Assembly: GCA_902560445.1 (NCBI GenBank)
Contig: CACELO010000002.1
Coordinates: forward strand, 1 to 64,000
Direction of reading: 5' to 3'
DNA from: an uncultured Candidatus Poseidoniales archaeon
GTDB lineage: Archaea; Thermoplasmatota; Poseidoniia; Poseidoniales; Thalassarchaeaceae
Length of the DNA: 64,000 nt
The notes below the pieces were generated by a model. It searched no databases, was not told where the DNA came from, and worked only from the letters and a program-made list of their open reading frames with translations. Positions 1-8,775 of the stretch are shown here, piece after piece. Each line of letters starts with the position of its first letter. Position 1 is the stretch's first letter. Position numbers and translations under genes: made by a program.

Positions 1-427
1 TCATACCTTTGCTGTACTTGCCAATTTCTTTATTTTGAACATCAGAAAGCCCAACGAAATCGAGAACATGTGACGCTCTGTCGCTAGCCTCTTCTCGAGT
101 CATACCATGTAGACGGGCTAAAGTAGAAACGAAATCATGTCCGGTCATCCAATCATACAACTTTTCAGTCTCGGCAACATAACCAACTCTGCGATAAGGA
201 GAGGTACTAACCCAAGGGTCTACGCCAAATAGACGAACATTTCCGCTACTGGGTTTTAACCGCCCCATTAGTAGTTTGAAGAGAGTAGATTTTCCTGCAC
301 CGTTTGGCCCTAGAATACCTGTAACTCCTCCATCTATTGCTAGAGAGACATCATTGATTCCGATGACTTGGCCATACCATTTTGAGCATTTTTCCAGTAA
401 CACTGCTGGAGTGGCTTTGGTACTCAT
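1..427 (-). CDS. ABC transporter ATP-binding protein (partial, runs off the left edge)
   Basis: Reverse strand encodes a Walker A-type LGPNGAGKSTLFKLLMGRLKPSSG...YVAETEKLYDWMTG; ATG complement at 425-427 overlaps the stop region of the neighbouring permease. Confidence 0.85.
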   Translation of the reverse strand, partial: MSTKATPAVLLEKCSKWYGQVIGINDVSLAIDGGVTGILGPNGAGKSTLFKLLMGRLKPSSGNVRLFGVDPWVSTSPYRRVGYVAETEKLYDWMTGHDFVSTLARLHGMTREEASDRASHVLDFVGLSDVQNKEIGKYSKGM

Positions 428-1503
428 TCTCGAGTCACCTCCAGTGAACGAACTCTAGTTACAAGCAAACCAATTGAGGCGGCGTTGTAAAGTAAAATCG
501 AGATAATCGACAGCGCCAGTGAATGCTCATAATTTGCAGGAATTCCCACAAGCCATTGGCCTAAGTGTGCAAGGGAATCGTACGGGCTCAAAATATAGAA
601 TACAGTGGTTCCAAAGATTAGTTCAATCATTAGAGCGACTACTTTAGTTCCAAAAATAATGGCTAGGAAGCCGATCGCGGCAAAGAAGCGACTCTGGCTA
701 ACGCTTGATAGAGCCATGCCGATTGAAGTGTAAGTAATGACCAATAGAATACCTGCGAGTAATCCCCCTAAGAATATTGGAAGGGTATCGATTAGGTAGG
801 CCCAACCCTCTCCATTGAAAACAATTGCAGAAGTGTAGTATAGCATGTACGAAAATACTATTACAAATCCAAGAACAACTGCAGATGATAGATATTTCAT
901 TGCGGTATAATCTGCTCTAGTTACAGGGCGTGAAAAGTAAATCGCGCTAGTTCCATTCTTTCTGTCATCAGAGATCATTCCACCGACCACTAATGCAGTT
1001 AGTAATGGCCACATACAGAGATTTCTAGGGAAGTAACCCAAAACCTGCCCCCACAGGTTGTATCGATTTACTCCCCACATACGATTTAGCCAATCAGACC
1101 CTTCCCCTCCGGAAATTGTAACTGAAAGGAAAATCATTGCAATCGGAGTTAGAGAGGTTAGGAAAATTACTAAGATTGAAAGTCGAACAAATGGATTGTA
1201 GTGGCGATGACCTTTACCCCTGAATATACCGTATACATGATGTCTAAATATAGCGTAATTTCGAACCCAACGTGGACCTAGTTCTCCATTCCAAGGGCGA
1301 TAAATCTGCTCGTAAAGAACACCCATCGATGCTTTACGAGCAACTATTGCCTTCGCATCATCATCTCCATCACCAGCCCCGTAAGCGACTTCCATACGAG
1401 TCTGGCCTAACTCGGTAACGGCTGGTGTTGGATTTGAGTTTTCCAGAAGTTCCTGATCTGGTAAGTTATCTGTGTTGGATTCTTCTGCAGTCACCTTACT
1501 CAC
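424..1503 (-). CDS. ABC transporter permease (ABC-2 type multi-TM protein)
   Basis: 359 aa ORF with several hydrophobic segments, sandwiched between two ABC ATPases. Confidence 0.8.
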   Translation of the reverse strand: MSKVTAEESNTDNLPDQELLENSNPTPAVTELGQTRMEVAYGAGDGDDDAKAIVARKASMGVLYEQIYRPWNGELGPRWVRNYAIFRHHVYGIFRGKGHRHYNPFVRLSILVIFLTSLTPIAMIFLSVTISGGEGSDWLNRMWGVNRYNLWGQVLGYFPRNLCMWPLLTALVVGGMISDDRKNGTSAIYFSRPVTRADYTAMKYLSSAVVLGFVIVFSYMLYYTSAIVFNGEGWAYLIDTLPIFLGGLLAGILLVITYTSIGMALSSVSQSRFFAAIGFLAIIFGTKVVALMIELIFGTTVFYILSPYDSLAHLGQWLVGIPANYEHSLALSIISILLYNAASIGLLVTRVRSLEVTRE

Positions 1504-2475
1504 CTCCAGTATGTTCTGACGTCATCAGTTCCGATGTACCCTTCACTCTAGCTCCTAATTTGTCCATAATCAAGAGGAAAATATCTTCTAAATCTGGCTC
1601 ATATTCACTTAATTCTCTGATTTGGACTTCCGATTTAGCAGCAGTAGAGATGATTCTATCAATAGTATCCTCATCCTCAATAGTTACCCTCATGACTCTG
1701 CCCATTCGTCTAACTTTCAGACCGTTCGAAATCAAGGCTTCCTCCATTTTTGAGGCGCCTCCCCAAATTACTGCCTCTACCTCTTTCTCAATCTGATCTG
1801 CAAGGTCGGTTATCGGCCTATTGACGACAATTTGGCCCTTGTGAATCAAAACCACTCTGTCGCATACCTCCTGAACATCATCCATTACGTGACTCGACAT
1901 CAGAACGGTGCCGCCCCCCTCGTCAACAGTTCTCCTAAGGGTATTCAGCATGAACTCTCTCGAGCGTTGATCGAGACCGTTGGTTGGTTCATCACAGATT
2001 AGAATTTCTGGATCATGAACAATTGCACAAGCCAGTTTTGTCGCTTGTTTCATTCCGGTACTGAACGATTCAATCTTCCGATATCTTTGGTCTCTAAGTC
2101 CTACGTATTCTAATACCTCATGGGCTCTCTGCATCGCTGCAGCAGGATTCATTCCGAGAAGTTCTCCAGCATATCTAACCTGATCAATTGCGTTCAAATC
2201 CGGATCTAGTGAGTCATATTCTGGCATATAGCCAATACTTGAACGAATAATGTCACCTTGAGTTTTGATATCATAGCCGAGAACTTTACCTTCTCCAGAT
2301 GTTGTAGTAATCAATCCTAGAATGCACTTGAAAAAAGTCGACTTGCCTGCACCATTTGGACCTAAGATTCCAATTGCCCCCCCCGTGGAATTTGAACATC
2401 GACATCATCTAGGGCTAGGTGTGGACCATACATCTTGCGTAAATTACGTGTCTCGATGACAAATCCTTCACTCAA
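1496..2475 (-). CDS. ABC transporter ATP-binding protein, apparently frameshifted at a G8/C8 tract (2377-2384)
   Basis: ORF 1496-2314 has the ABC signature region and Walker B (EILICDEPTNGLD). Walker A (GILGPNGAGKST) continues upstream in the same frame to the C8 tract. Beyond it the N-terminus (FVIETRNLRKMYGPHLALDDVDVQIPRG) is in a different frame; a TTG at 2475 is a candidate start. Confidence 0.75.
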
Positions 2476-2580
2476 GAAATCATCTCCAACTGAACGACTC
2501 CCTAGGGGAGTCGCCTTGATGTGAGGGCCTGAATCACTTGAATTAATCCCCGTCGCAATTGTAATTGTATCATAGAATTA

Positions 2581-4743
2581 CTACAATGCTCCATCTCGAA
2601 CCTTTACTGCAATGCCCTTGTCAAAGAAGGCCATATCATCGGCTGTTGCATTCGCTACTCCATGGGCTACCAATTCACCTTTTGTACTAACAACCAAGCA
2701 TGGTTGACCGACAATTAGGTGAGGATCGGCACCAAGAACGAAACCATGGATAACATTACGCCCTTTTCCAACAAATGGAATCGCATCATCCATCAACAAA
2801 ACACGGGGCATCCCTGGGTGATCTAACTCGCTCGGAATTATCCCCTGCTCAAATGTGTTCGGTGGTTTTGGATTTAATTTATGGAGTTTTTTTGCACCGG
2901 CCAAGGTTAGGGAAAGAGCGCCGTCTGATAAACGGGGAGATAGACAATGTACTCCTGCAAAGTTGACATTGACCATGCGATCTGTACGAGACCGACGCGA
3001 GGTCATTTCATCAGATAATTTACAAACTTCTGAAGGTGAAATTCCACATAATAATGATAATTTGTCGACAATGGTACAACGGTCAATCCAGTCACGTATT
3101 TTTCTTCGATTTTCACCACCCGCCTCATCTTCTGGATCGGGTTGACAGACATGGATATCCAGAGGTAAATCTGCGACTCCAAGGTCTTCCAACCAAGTAT
3201 CGATTTCAGATTCATCGAGAACCAAATTCCATAGTTCATCAGGACACTGGATATGACACCATGGAGAAACATCCTCGAGAGTGAATGGAATTAGGCCAAT
3301 CGGGGTTGAAATTAGTACGATTGAACGGGGTTCTTCTTCCAACGCACTTATTGCAGAACCTAATGCAGAATCGCGCCACGGCGGCTCTGCCCCTGATAAT
3401 ATTACAACCCGTTCTACCTTATCATCTGAGCCATCCCACCAAGATCCAGGACGGCGCCATCTCATAGCCAATAAGGCATTCAAATGAAGAAGATGTGGCC
3501 GACTATAAATGTCGTCGGAAAATTGCTCAGCCGAACCCCTAATCGGGTCACTTGAGGCGATGGTTCTCAGAACGCTTTCTGCGACTGGGCCTTCGTCAGT
3601 TTCTTCCAATTGCTCTAGTACCCATTCGAAGGCTTCACGAAGTTTTGCATTAGCATGACTTCTCTGCTCAGCCAATTGCCAAATAGTTCCGTTTCTCACA
3701 GCCTCCCTACATCTCGCAAGCTCTGCCTGAGTAACCTCGAGATTGTGGTGGGCCAAGAGAGTTGAACGCTCATCCTTTTCCATCTCACGAACCTCATTAG
3801 GTGTGTAAGCAAATAGGGCTGATGAAGAATATGGCCATTCTGTTAAATCTCCTAATTTGACAGTTCCAGTGGGAGTCAGTAATCTGTCGTCGCGGGCGAA
3901 TAAGGCGTAAGCGGCTGAATCGAATAGGTCAGCACCTAGAGCAATACACATTGGGAATAAAATCGGATGCCCGCATCCAAACATGTGTATTGGTCGATTT
4001 GGTGGAATCGTAGAACGAGAGGAAAGAAGAATACGAAATAATTCCAGGTATCTTTGTTTTTCCATTAGTGGCACTATACCTCCAATTGGATGTACTGCAA
4101 AGCCTCGATGTTCTCCTGAAACTTCTCCCATCAAAGCGCCAGCTTTAGCTCTGAGATCATCGTGAAGACCCCCTTGCACTGGCCCATTCAGGAGCATTTC
4201 AGCCCCGGCTGTGTTCAATGATATCAATGCACGATTAGCAGTTTCCTGTACCGCATGTTCAATTTCTTCTCGCGACATATCAGGTCGACCAAAGACATCG
4301 AGCATGGTGCCTATGTCCACTCCGATTTCCCTTTGAAATTCGACTATTTCTTCGATTCCTACCTCTACATCACCATAGACATAGGATTGGAAAGTTCCAG
4401 AATCTGTTACAATTACACCTGGAAAATCAATCAAGGAATGTATTCCATCTTTGAGTGCGGGTTGACGTAATTTTTCATGTTTCCATGTGACGTAGGAGTT
4501 TGTGATTAGACCATTAACTCGATACTTATCCCACATCTCTCTGGGTTCAATAGTGCGAATATTTGGGTTAATCACAGGGAGTAACATTGGAGTTTCTAAA
4601 ATCCCGTGTCTTGTGAATAACTTACCTAACCTGGCGGCTCCATCCCTTACAGTAACCTCGAACTTACCAAGGTCCTGATCGCGACAGGGTTCTGGATATG
4701 GCCGCTTACTCACAACCCTTCTGCGAAGCGCTTTGGTCATCAA
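2581..4743 (-). CDS. tgtA: Archaeosine tRNA-guanine(15) transglycosylase with long C-terminal region including a PUA-like domain
   Basis: TGT motifs (LITNSYVTWK, VTDSGTFQSYVYGDVEV, HMFGCGHPILFPMCIALGADLFDSAAYALFARDDRLLT) and PUA-like C-terminus (VLLMDDAIPFVGKGRNVIHGFVLGADPHLIVGQPCLVV). Confidence 0.92.
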   Translation of the reverse strand: MMTKALRRRVVSKRPYPEPCRDQDLGKFEVTVRDGAARLGKLFTRHGILETPMLLPVINPNIRTIEPREMWDKYRVNGLITNSYVTWKHEKLRQPALKDGIHSLIDFPGVIVTDSGTFQSYVYGDVEVGIEEIVEFQREIGVDIGTMLDVFGRPDMSREEIEHAVQETANRALISLNTAGAEMLLNGPVQGGLHDDLRAKAGALMGEVSGEHRGFAVHPIGGIVPLMEKQRYLELFRILLSSRSTIPPNRPIHMFGCGHPILFPMCIALGADLFDSAAYALFARDDRLLTPTGTVKLGDLTEWPYSSSALFAYTPNEVREMEKDERSTLLAHHNLEVTQAELARCREAVRNGTIWQLAEQRSHANAKLREAFEWVLEQLEETDEGPVAESVLRTIASSDPIRGSAEQFSDDIYSRPHLLHLNALLAMRWRRPGSWWDGSDDKVERVVILSGAEPPWRDSALGSAISALEEEPRSIVLISTPIGLIPFTLEDVSPWCHIQCPDELWNLVLDESEIDTWLEDLGVADLPLDIHVCQPDPEDEAGGENRRKIRDWIDRCTIVDKLSLLCGISPSEVCKLSDEMTSRRSRTDRMVNVNFAGVHCLSPRLSDGALSLTLAGAKKLHKLNPKPPNTFEQGIIPSELDHPGMPRVLLMDDAIPFVGKGRNVIHGFVLGADPHLIVGQPCLVVSTKGELVAHGVANATADDMAFFDKGIAVKVRDGAL

Positions 4744-6515
4744 TCCTCGCTCGCGCGAGTGATAACCGTAAGTTGCACTTGACCATCCTCAAGACTCATT
4801 TCAACGGAGTCACCGTCATTGATTTCTAGGGTAGGATCTGTGTCAAATCCGTGGGCATACGGAAGTGCCAACAGGCTAGCTGCCGGAAGAGTAAGTGGAC
4901 AAACGTCTCGATTGATTATCCCCTTCGGACCTTTACCGGTGTAAATCAAACCCATTAGAACGAAAGGAGCAACCGTAGATCCGGACCCTTTCGGATAAAT
5001 TAGGATTGTATCTTCAATTGGCACGCCATCTAGTGGGTGTCCTGGCTCTTCGATCACACCTGAATCTCTATTCACGTATCCAAGGTAGGTTATGGGAACA
5101 TCAGTAACCATTGCCTTACCAGTAATTTTCCAATTTGATTGACTGGGCAAACCGTTTCCATAGAGATTTGCAGAGCCAGATTGATGAGTTTTATTCGAGA
5201 CAAGAGGCTTTGTCTTCTTTCCACCCAACACAGGCCTAGGGCCCTCAGAAAGACTGGAGTCAAATGCGTGGGCAACACATTCATCGATTGGTGCTACACT
5301 TGTTGGTAAACGATTGAGACCACTTTTCAGATAATGTTCTGCTTTCAGAGAATTTGTCAGAATGTGATTGTACTTTGAGCGATTGTAAGGAGTCACCTCG
5401 GGGCAGGTGTCTTTCAGAACTAATGCACCGGCTTCTTCTAGCAAATCAACAGTCCCATCAGCTTGCAATAATTCGTAATTATAGCCGCTTGTGAAAACCC
5501 AAAGGCGGCTATCAGGTATTTTCTGTCCCAATTCCATTCGTCCTCGAACCGCCGCAGCAGTTGCTCGAGCTTCTCCAACACTTGCTTGAGGGCAACCAAT
5601 TACCACTAGGTCAACCGTCCCTGAAGGCGCCAAATCTGTGTATCTCTGAGCGAGGTCGCCCTCAGAAAAAATTAGTTCACCCTCGAAGTGAGGAACATCC
5701 GGTGCATCGACGGTTAGCCCGTCTGCCCATAGCATAGGGCAGCCGTAATTTGCAGCCGCTGCTGTCAGGGCTTTACGCATCTCAAAATTCGCATCAGAAG
5801 GCAGTCCGACTATACGAGGCATCATTCCCCACGGAATATTCCATTCTGGCTTTATTTGCATTCCAATCCAGTCCCCCAATACTGACCAATCTGCAAGATT
5901 TTCCAATGAGGCTTCTACCTTCACAAGGATATTTGGGATTCGATTTTTCTCGATATGAAGGCCCCAAAATGGGGCCCATCCTGTTAGTGCTGTGGCTAGA
6001 GCAGATAGTCCAGATTCACGATTTGTCATCAGAGAGGTGTAGGAATTTGAATAACAAACAGCATTCGATTCGGCCCAAGAACCGATGCCAGATTCCATTT
6101 CAATTCCGCGATCATAAGGTGTACAAGAAAGAGTGGCCTCGATGCCCAATTCAGAGTAGGCGTGGATAATTTCAAATTGATATTCTAGGAAATTTTCGTA
6201 ATCTATACCCATTTCTTCAATCTGTTCTCGATCGCAACCTGCTGAATTCAATGTGGTTGGAATGGACACCATGCCTTCTGGGTCACCGGAGATATCAGAA
6301 AGGAAGCGTCTCAAACCATGCCCTCCAGTAATTACGCTGACACCGGATACGTGAGCATGGGCGCATCGTGTGAATTCGGAAGCACCCGCAGATGCGGCCA
6401 AATCTACAACTAATCTAGCGGCCTTCTGCTTAGTAGGGCCATGCTCTGCGTCGAGCATCGATTGTAGTTCGGGAGGTATCTCCACACTTATGCCGCGGTG
6501 GCAATACTCCTTCAA
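4740..6515 (-). CDS. Aconitase X family protein with fused large and swivel (small) domains; candidate phosphomevalonate dehydratase
   Basis: HAHVSGVSVITGGHG, VVIGCPQASVGE and TSGYNYELL motifs of AcnX, followed by a swivel-type domain (ITGKAMVTDVPITYLGYVN...YPKGSGSTVAPFVLMGL). Overlaps tgtA start by 4 bp. Confidence 0.85.
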   Translation of the reverse strand: MKEYCHRGISVEIPPELQSMLDAEHGPTKQKAARLVVDLAASAGASEFTRCAHAHVSGVSVITGGHGLRRFLSDISGDPEGMVSIPTTLNSAGCDREQIEEMGIDYENFLEYQFEIIHAYSELGIEATLSCTPYDRGIEMESGIGSWAESNAVCYSNSYTSLMTNRESGLSALATALTGWAPFWGLHIEKNRIPNILVKVEASLENLADWSVLGDWIGMQIKPEWNIPWGMMPRIVGLPSDANFEMRKALTAAAANYGCPMLWADGLTVDAPDVPHFEGELIFSEGDLAQRYTDLAPSGTVDLVVIGCPQASVGEARATAAAVRGRMELGQKIPDSRLWVFTSGYNYELLQADGTVDLLEEAGALVLKDTCPEVTPYNRSKYNHILTNSLKAEHYLKSGLNRLPTSVAPIDECVAHAFDSSLSEGPRPVLGGKKTKPLVSNKTHQSGSANLYGNGLPSQSNWKITGKAMVTDVPITYLGYVNRDSGVIEEPGHPLDGVPIEDTILIYPKGSGSTVAPFVLMGLIYTGKGPKGIINRDVCPLTLPAASLLALPYAHGFDTDPTLEINDGDSVEMSLEDGQVQLTVITRASED

Positions 6516-6670
6516 TTCGTTGGAATCAATGATTGGAAGTTCGCAAAATTTGGTCTTTTTGACATAATAATTTGAATGTAAATTTTCGACTAATAAATCC
6601 GTAATACGAGGTTATCAGTTTTGATTAAATAGCCAATAATACTAGCAAGTATTGTGATTGAGGGGTGTCA

Positions 6671-7855
6671 ATGAGTAGCGGACGAAAAGATACACGGATT
6701 CCAGTAACAGTATTGACCGGATTTTTGGGATCGGGGAAGACCACCCTCCTGAATCATATTTTGTCAAGTACAGAGCACAACATGAAATTCGCAGTGATTG
6801 AAAATGAATTCGGTGATATCGGAATTGACGAGAATATTCTCGTTGAGAGTTCGGAAGAAAGCATTATCGAGGTTATGAATGGATGTATATGCTGTACAGT
6901 TAGAGGTGACCTAACAGAATTATTGGATGAAATGTATGACAGGATCAAGGATTTTGATGGAGTCCTAATTGAGACTACAGGTCTGGCTGATCCTGCTCCT
7001 GTTGCTCAGACATTCTTCGTTGACGAGCGGGTGACCAATCGATACAAATTAGATGGAATAATTACCGTAGTTGATGCAAAACACATCATTCCAAGAATCG
7101 AAGAAGAAAAACCAGAGGGTGTAGAAAATGAGGCGGTTGAACAACTAGCCTTTGCAGATAGAATTTTGTTGAATAAGATAGATCTGGTATCGGAAGAGGA
7201 GATTAAAGAAGTAGAAACTAAAATCAAATCAATCAATGGTTCCGCTCCAATCTTACACACTGAAAATAGTCTAATTGACCCAAAGAAATTAATCGATATA
7301 GGATCTTTCGATTTACAAAGAACTCTTGAGATGGACCCGGAATTCCTAGATACAGATGCGGAACATGAGCATGACCAAAGAGTAACTTCAATGAGTTCCA
7401 AGTTTGAAGGCGAATTGAATGTAAAAAAACTTGAGAGATGGGTCGGGAATTTGATGAAAACTAAGGCGGAAGATCTATTCCGTTACAAAGGCGTTCTTGC
7501 CGTCAAGGGAATGGACAAGAAATTTGTTTTCCAAGGCGTCCACATGCTCTTCGGTGGCTCTTTCAGCGAAGAAATTGGCCTTTGGAAAGAAGGAGAAAAA
7601 AGAGAGTGTAGATTTGTTTTTATTGGCCGAAACTTAGACCATGAGGCACTCGAAAAAGGTTTGATGGATTGCAAGGCTGAAGAACTACGATTTAGAGAAG
7701 GAGATATTGTATATGCAAATATTGGACATTACGCCAAGGGTGTAATTCTCAAATGCTGGGATGAAGGGAATCCATATAGAGTTGAGATACAAGACGAGGA
7801 AAAAACCAATGTTTGGGTTCCAATAGACATTAATGACTTTGTTATGTCAGCATGA
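6671..7855 (+). CDS. COG0523/CobW-family GTPase (metal chaperone-like)
   Basis: TVLTGFLGSGKTTLLNHIL Walker A, metal-binding motif GCICC, LNKIDLV guanine-specificity motif. ORF track starts at GTG 6665; ATG at 6671. Confidence 0.93.
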   Translation: MSSGRKDTRIPVTVLTGFLGSGKTTLLNHILSSTEHNMKFAVIENEFGDIGIDENILVESSEESIIEVMNGCICCTVRGDLTELLDEMYDRIKDFDGVLIETTGLADPAPVAQTFFVDERVTNRYKLDGIITVVDAKHIIPRIEEEKPEGVENEAVEQLAFADRILLNKIDLVSEEEIKEVETKIKSINGSAPILHTENSLIDPKKLIDIGSFDLQRTLEMDPEFLDTDAEHEHDQRVTSMSSKFEGELNVKKLERWVGNLMKTKAEDLFRYKGVLAVKGMDKKFVFQGVHMLFGGSFSEEIGLWKEGEKRECRFVFIGRNLDHEALEKGLMDCKAEELRFREGDIVYANIGHYAKGVILKCWDEGNPYRVEIQDEEKTNVWVPIDINDFVMSA

Positions 7856-7880
7856 TTGAAAGTCATTCATGATCTTATAG

Positions 7881-8255
7881 GTGAATAGTATGACTACAAG
7901 TGTAATTGTTTGCAGTGGTTGTTGTTGTGGTAATTTGGAAAAAGGACATGACAAAGTACCATTTGAGTTACTAGAATATGAGTGGGAAAAGCATGGATTA
8001 AATAAAAATATACCGCTAAAATTTTCTGGTTGCTTAGGTCCGTGTAGTATGCGCAATGTCGTGATATTGGATACTGTAGAAGGGCCTATATGGTTAGGCG
8101 GATTAAGCAGTGATGAACATTACAGAGGTATTATTCAATGGGCTCAAGATTATGCCGCTAATGGACCCAAATCTAGCCTTTCGGAAATATTACAACAATT
8201 AATTTTCGAGCGCACAGAGAGTTTTAAAATTCGCGAGCCTCGAAGAAATTTCTGA
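7881..8255 (+). CDS. (2Fe-2S) thioredoxin-like ferredoxin domain protein
   Basis: VCSGCCCGNLEKGHDKVP...GCLGPCSMRNVVIL...GPIWLGGLSSDEHY: conserved Cys pattern of COG3411-like proteins often found near CobW genes. Confidence 0.75.
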   Translation: MNSMTTSVIVCSGCCCGNLEKGHDKVPFELLEYEWEKHGLNKNIPLKFSGCLGPCSMRNVVILDTVEGPIWLGGLSSDEHYRGIIQWAQDYAANGPKSSLSEILQQLIFERTESFKIREPRRNF

Positions 8256-8260
8256 TTGAT

Positions 8261-8686
8261 TTAGCAGCAGCCAGATTCTCTAAGTGGGGCTATGATAAAT
8301 TCGACTTTATCGACGTCACTTATATTTCTCAGTTGAGTTATCATTCGTTTGATAGCACCAGCTTCTCCACTTACCTGCATGGTATCTACACATGAGTGAC
8401 TTGTGGTCAGGCAATTATGATGATAGGATGTAATTTGAAATTGTTCTGAATGCCTTAACTCTGCGATTTTATGCTCCACATGGTGTTGAAAATATACCAC
8501 TGCAGTGCCTTCTACATGTCTACTTTCATCAATAGATTCTATATCTCCCCTAATCGATACATCTGCAAAGTGAATACTAGCATCACGCAAAAACAAACTT
8601 CGATTATTGTAACCCGTCTGTTGAATAAATCCATCTAGCCGTCGTGCGAATTCTTTGTCAACGCTGAAGGTGATGATTTGACTCAT
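8261..8686 (-). CDS. NikR-like ribbon-helix-helix metal-responsive regulator
   Basis: RHH N-terminus (IITFSVDKEFARRLDGFIQQTGYNNRSLFLRDA) followed by an ACT-like NikR C-domain with HHVEHK and SYHHNCL..SHSCVDTMQVSG. Confidence 0.8.
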   Translation of the reverse strand: MSQIITFSVDKEFARRLDGFIQQTGYNNRSLFLRDASIHFADVSIRGDIESIDESRHVEGTAVVYFQHHVEHKIAELRHSEQFQITSYHHNCLTTSHSCVDTMQVSGEAGAIKRMITQLRNISDVDKVEFIIAPLRESGCC

Positions 8687-8714
8687 GTATAGCCGAGACG
8701 TCAGTCGTTAATAA

Positions 8715-8759
8715 TAATAACTTAATACCTATTTATTAGTTCTGATTATATAGTTATTA
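8715..8759. promoter_or_regulatory. Candidate NikR-like operator: perfect 8-bp inverted repeat TAATAACT-N29-AGTTATTA overlapping the znuA TATA box (TTATATAG, 8746-8753)
   Basis: Arms 8715-8722 and 8752-8759 in the divergent intergenic region; TATA centre lies ~26-27 bp before ATG 8776. Confidence 0.45.
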
Positions 8760-8775
8760 GCGGGCGCGGGTGACA

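Noticed and set aside
3003-3487. Short ORFs on both strands over tgtA
   Set aside because: They overlap a long, clearly recognisable gene and show no family motifs; typical shadow ORFs.
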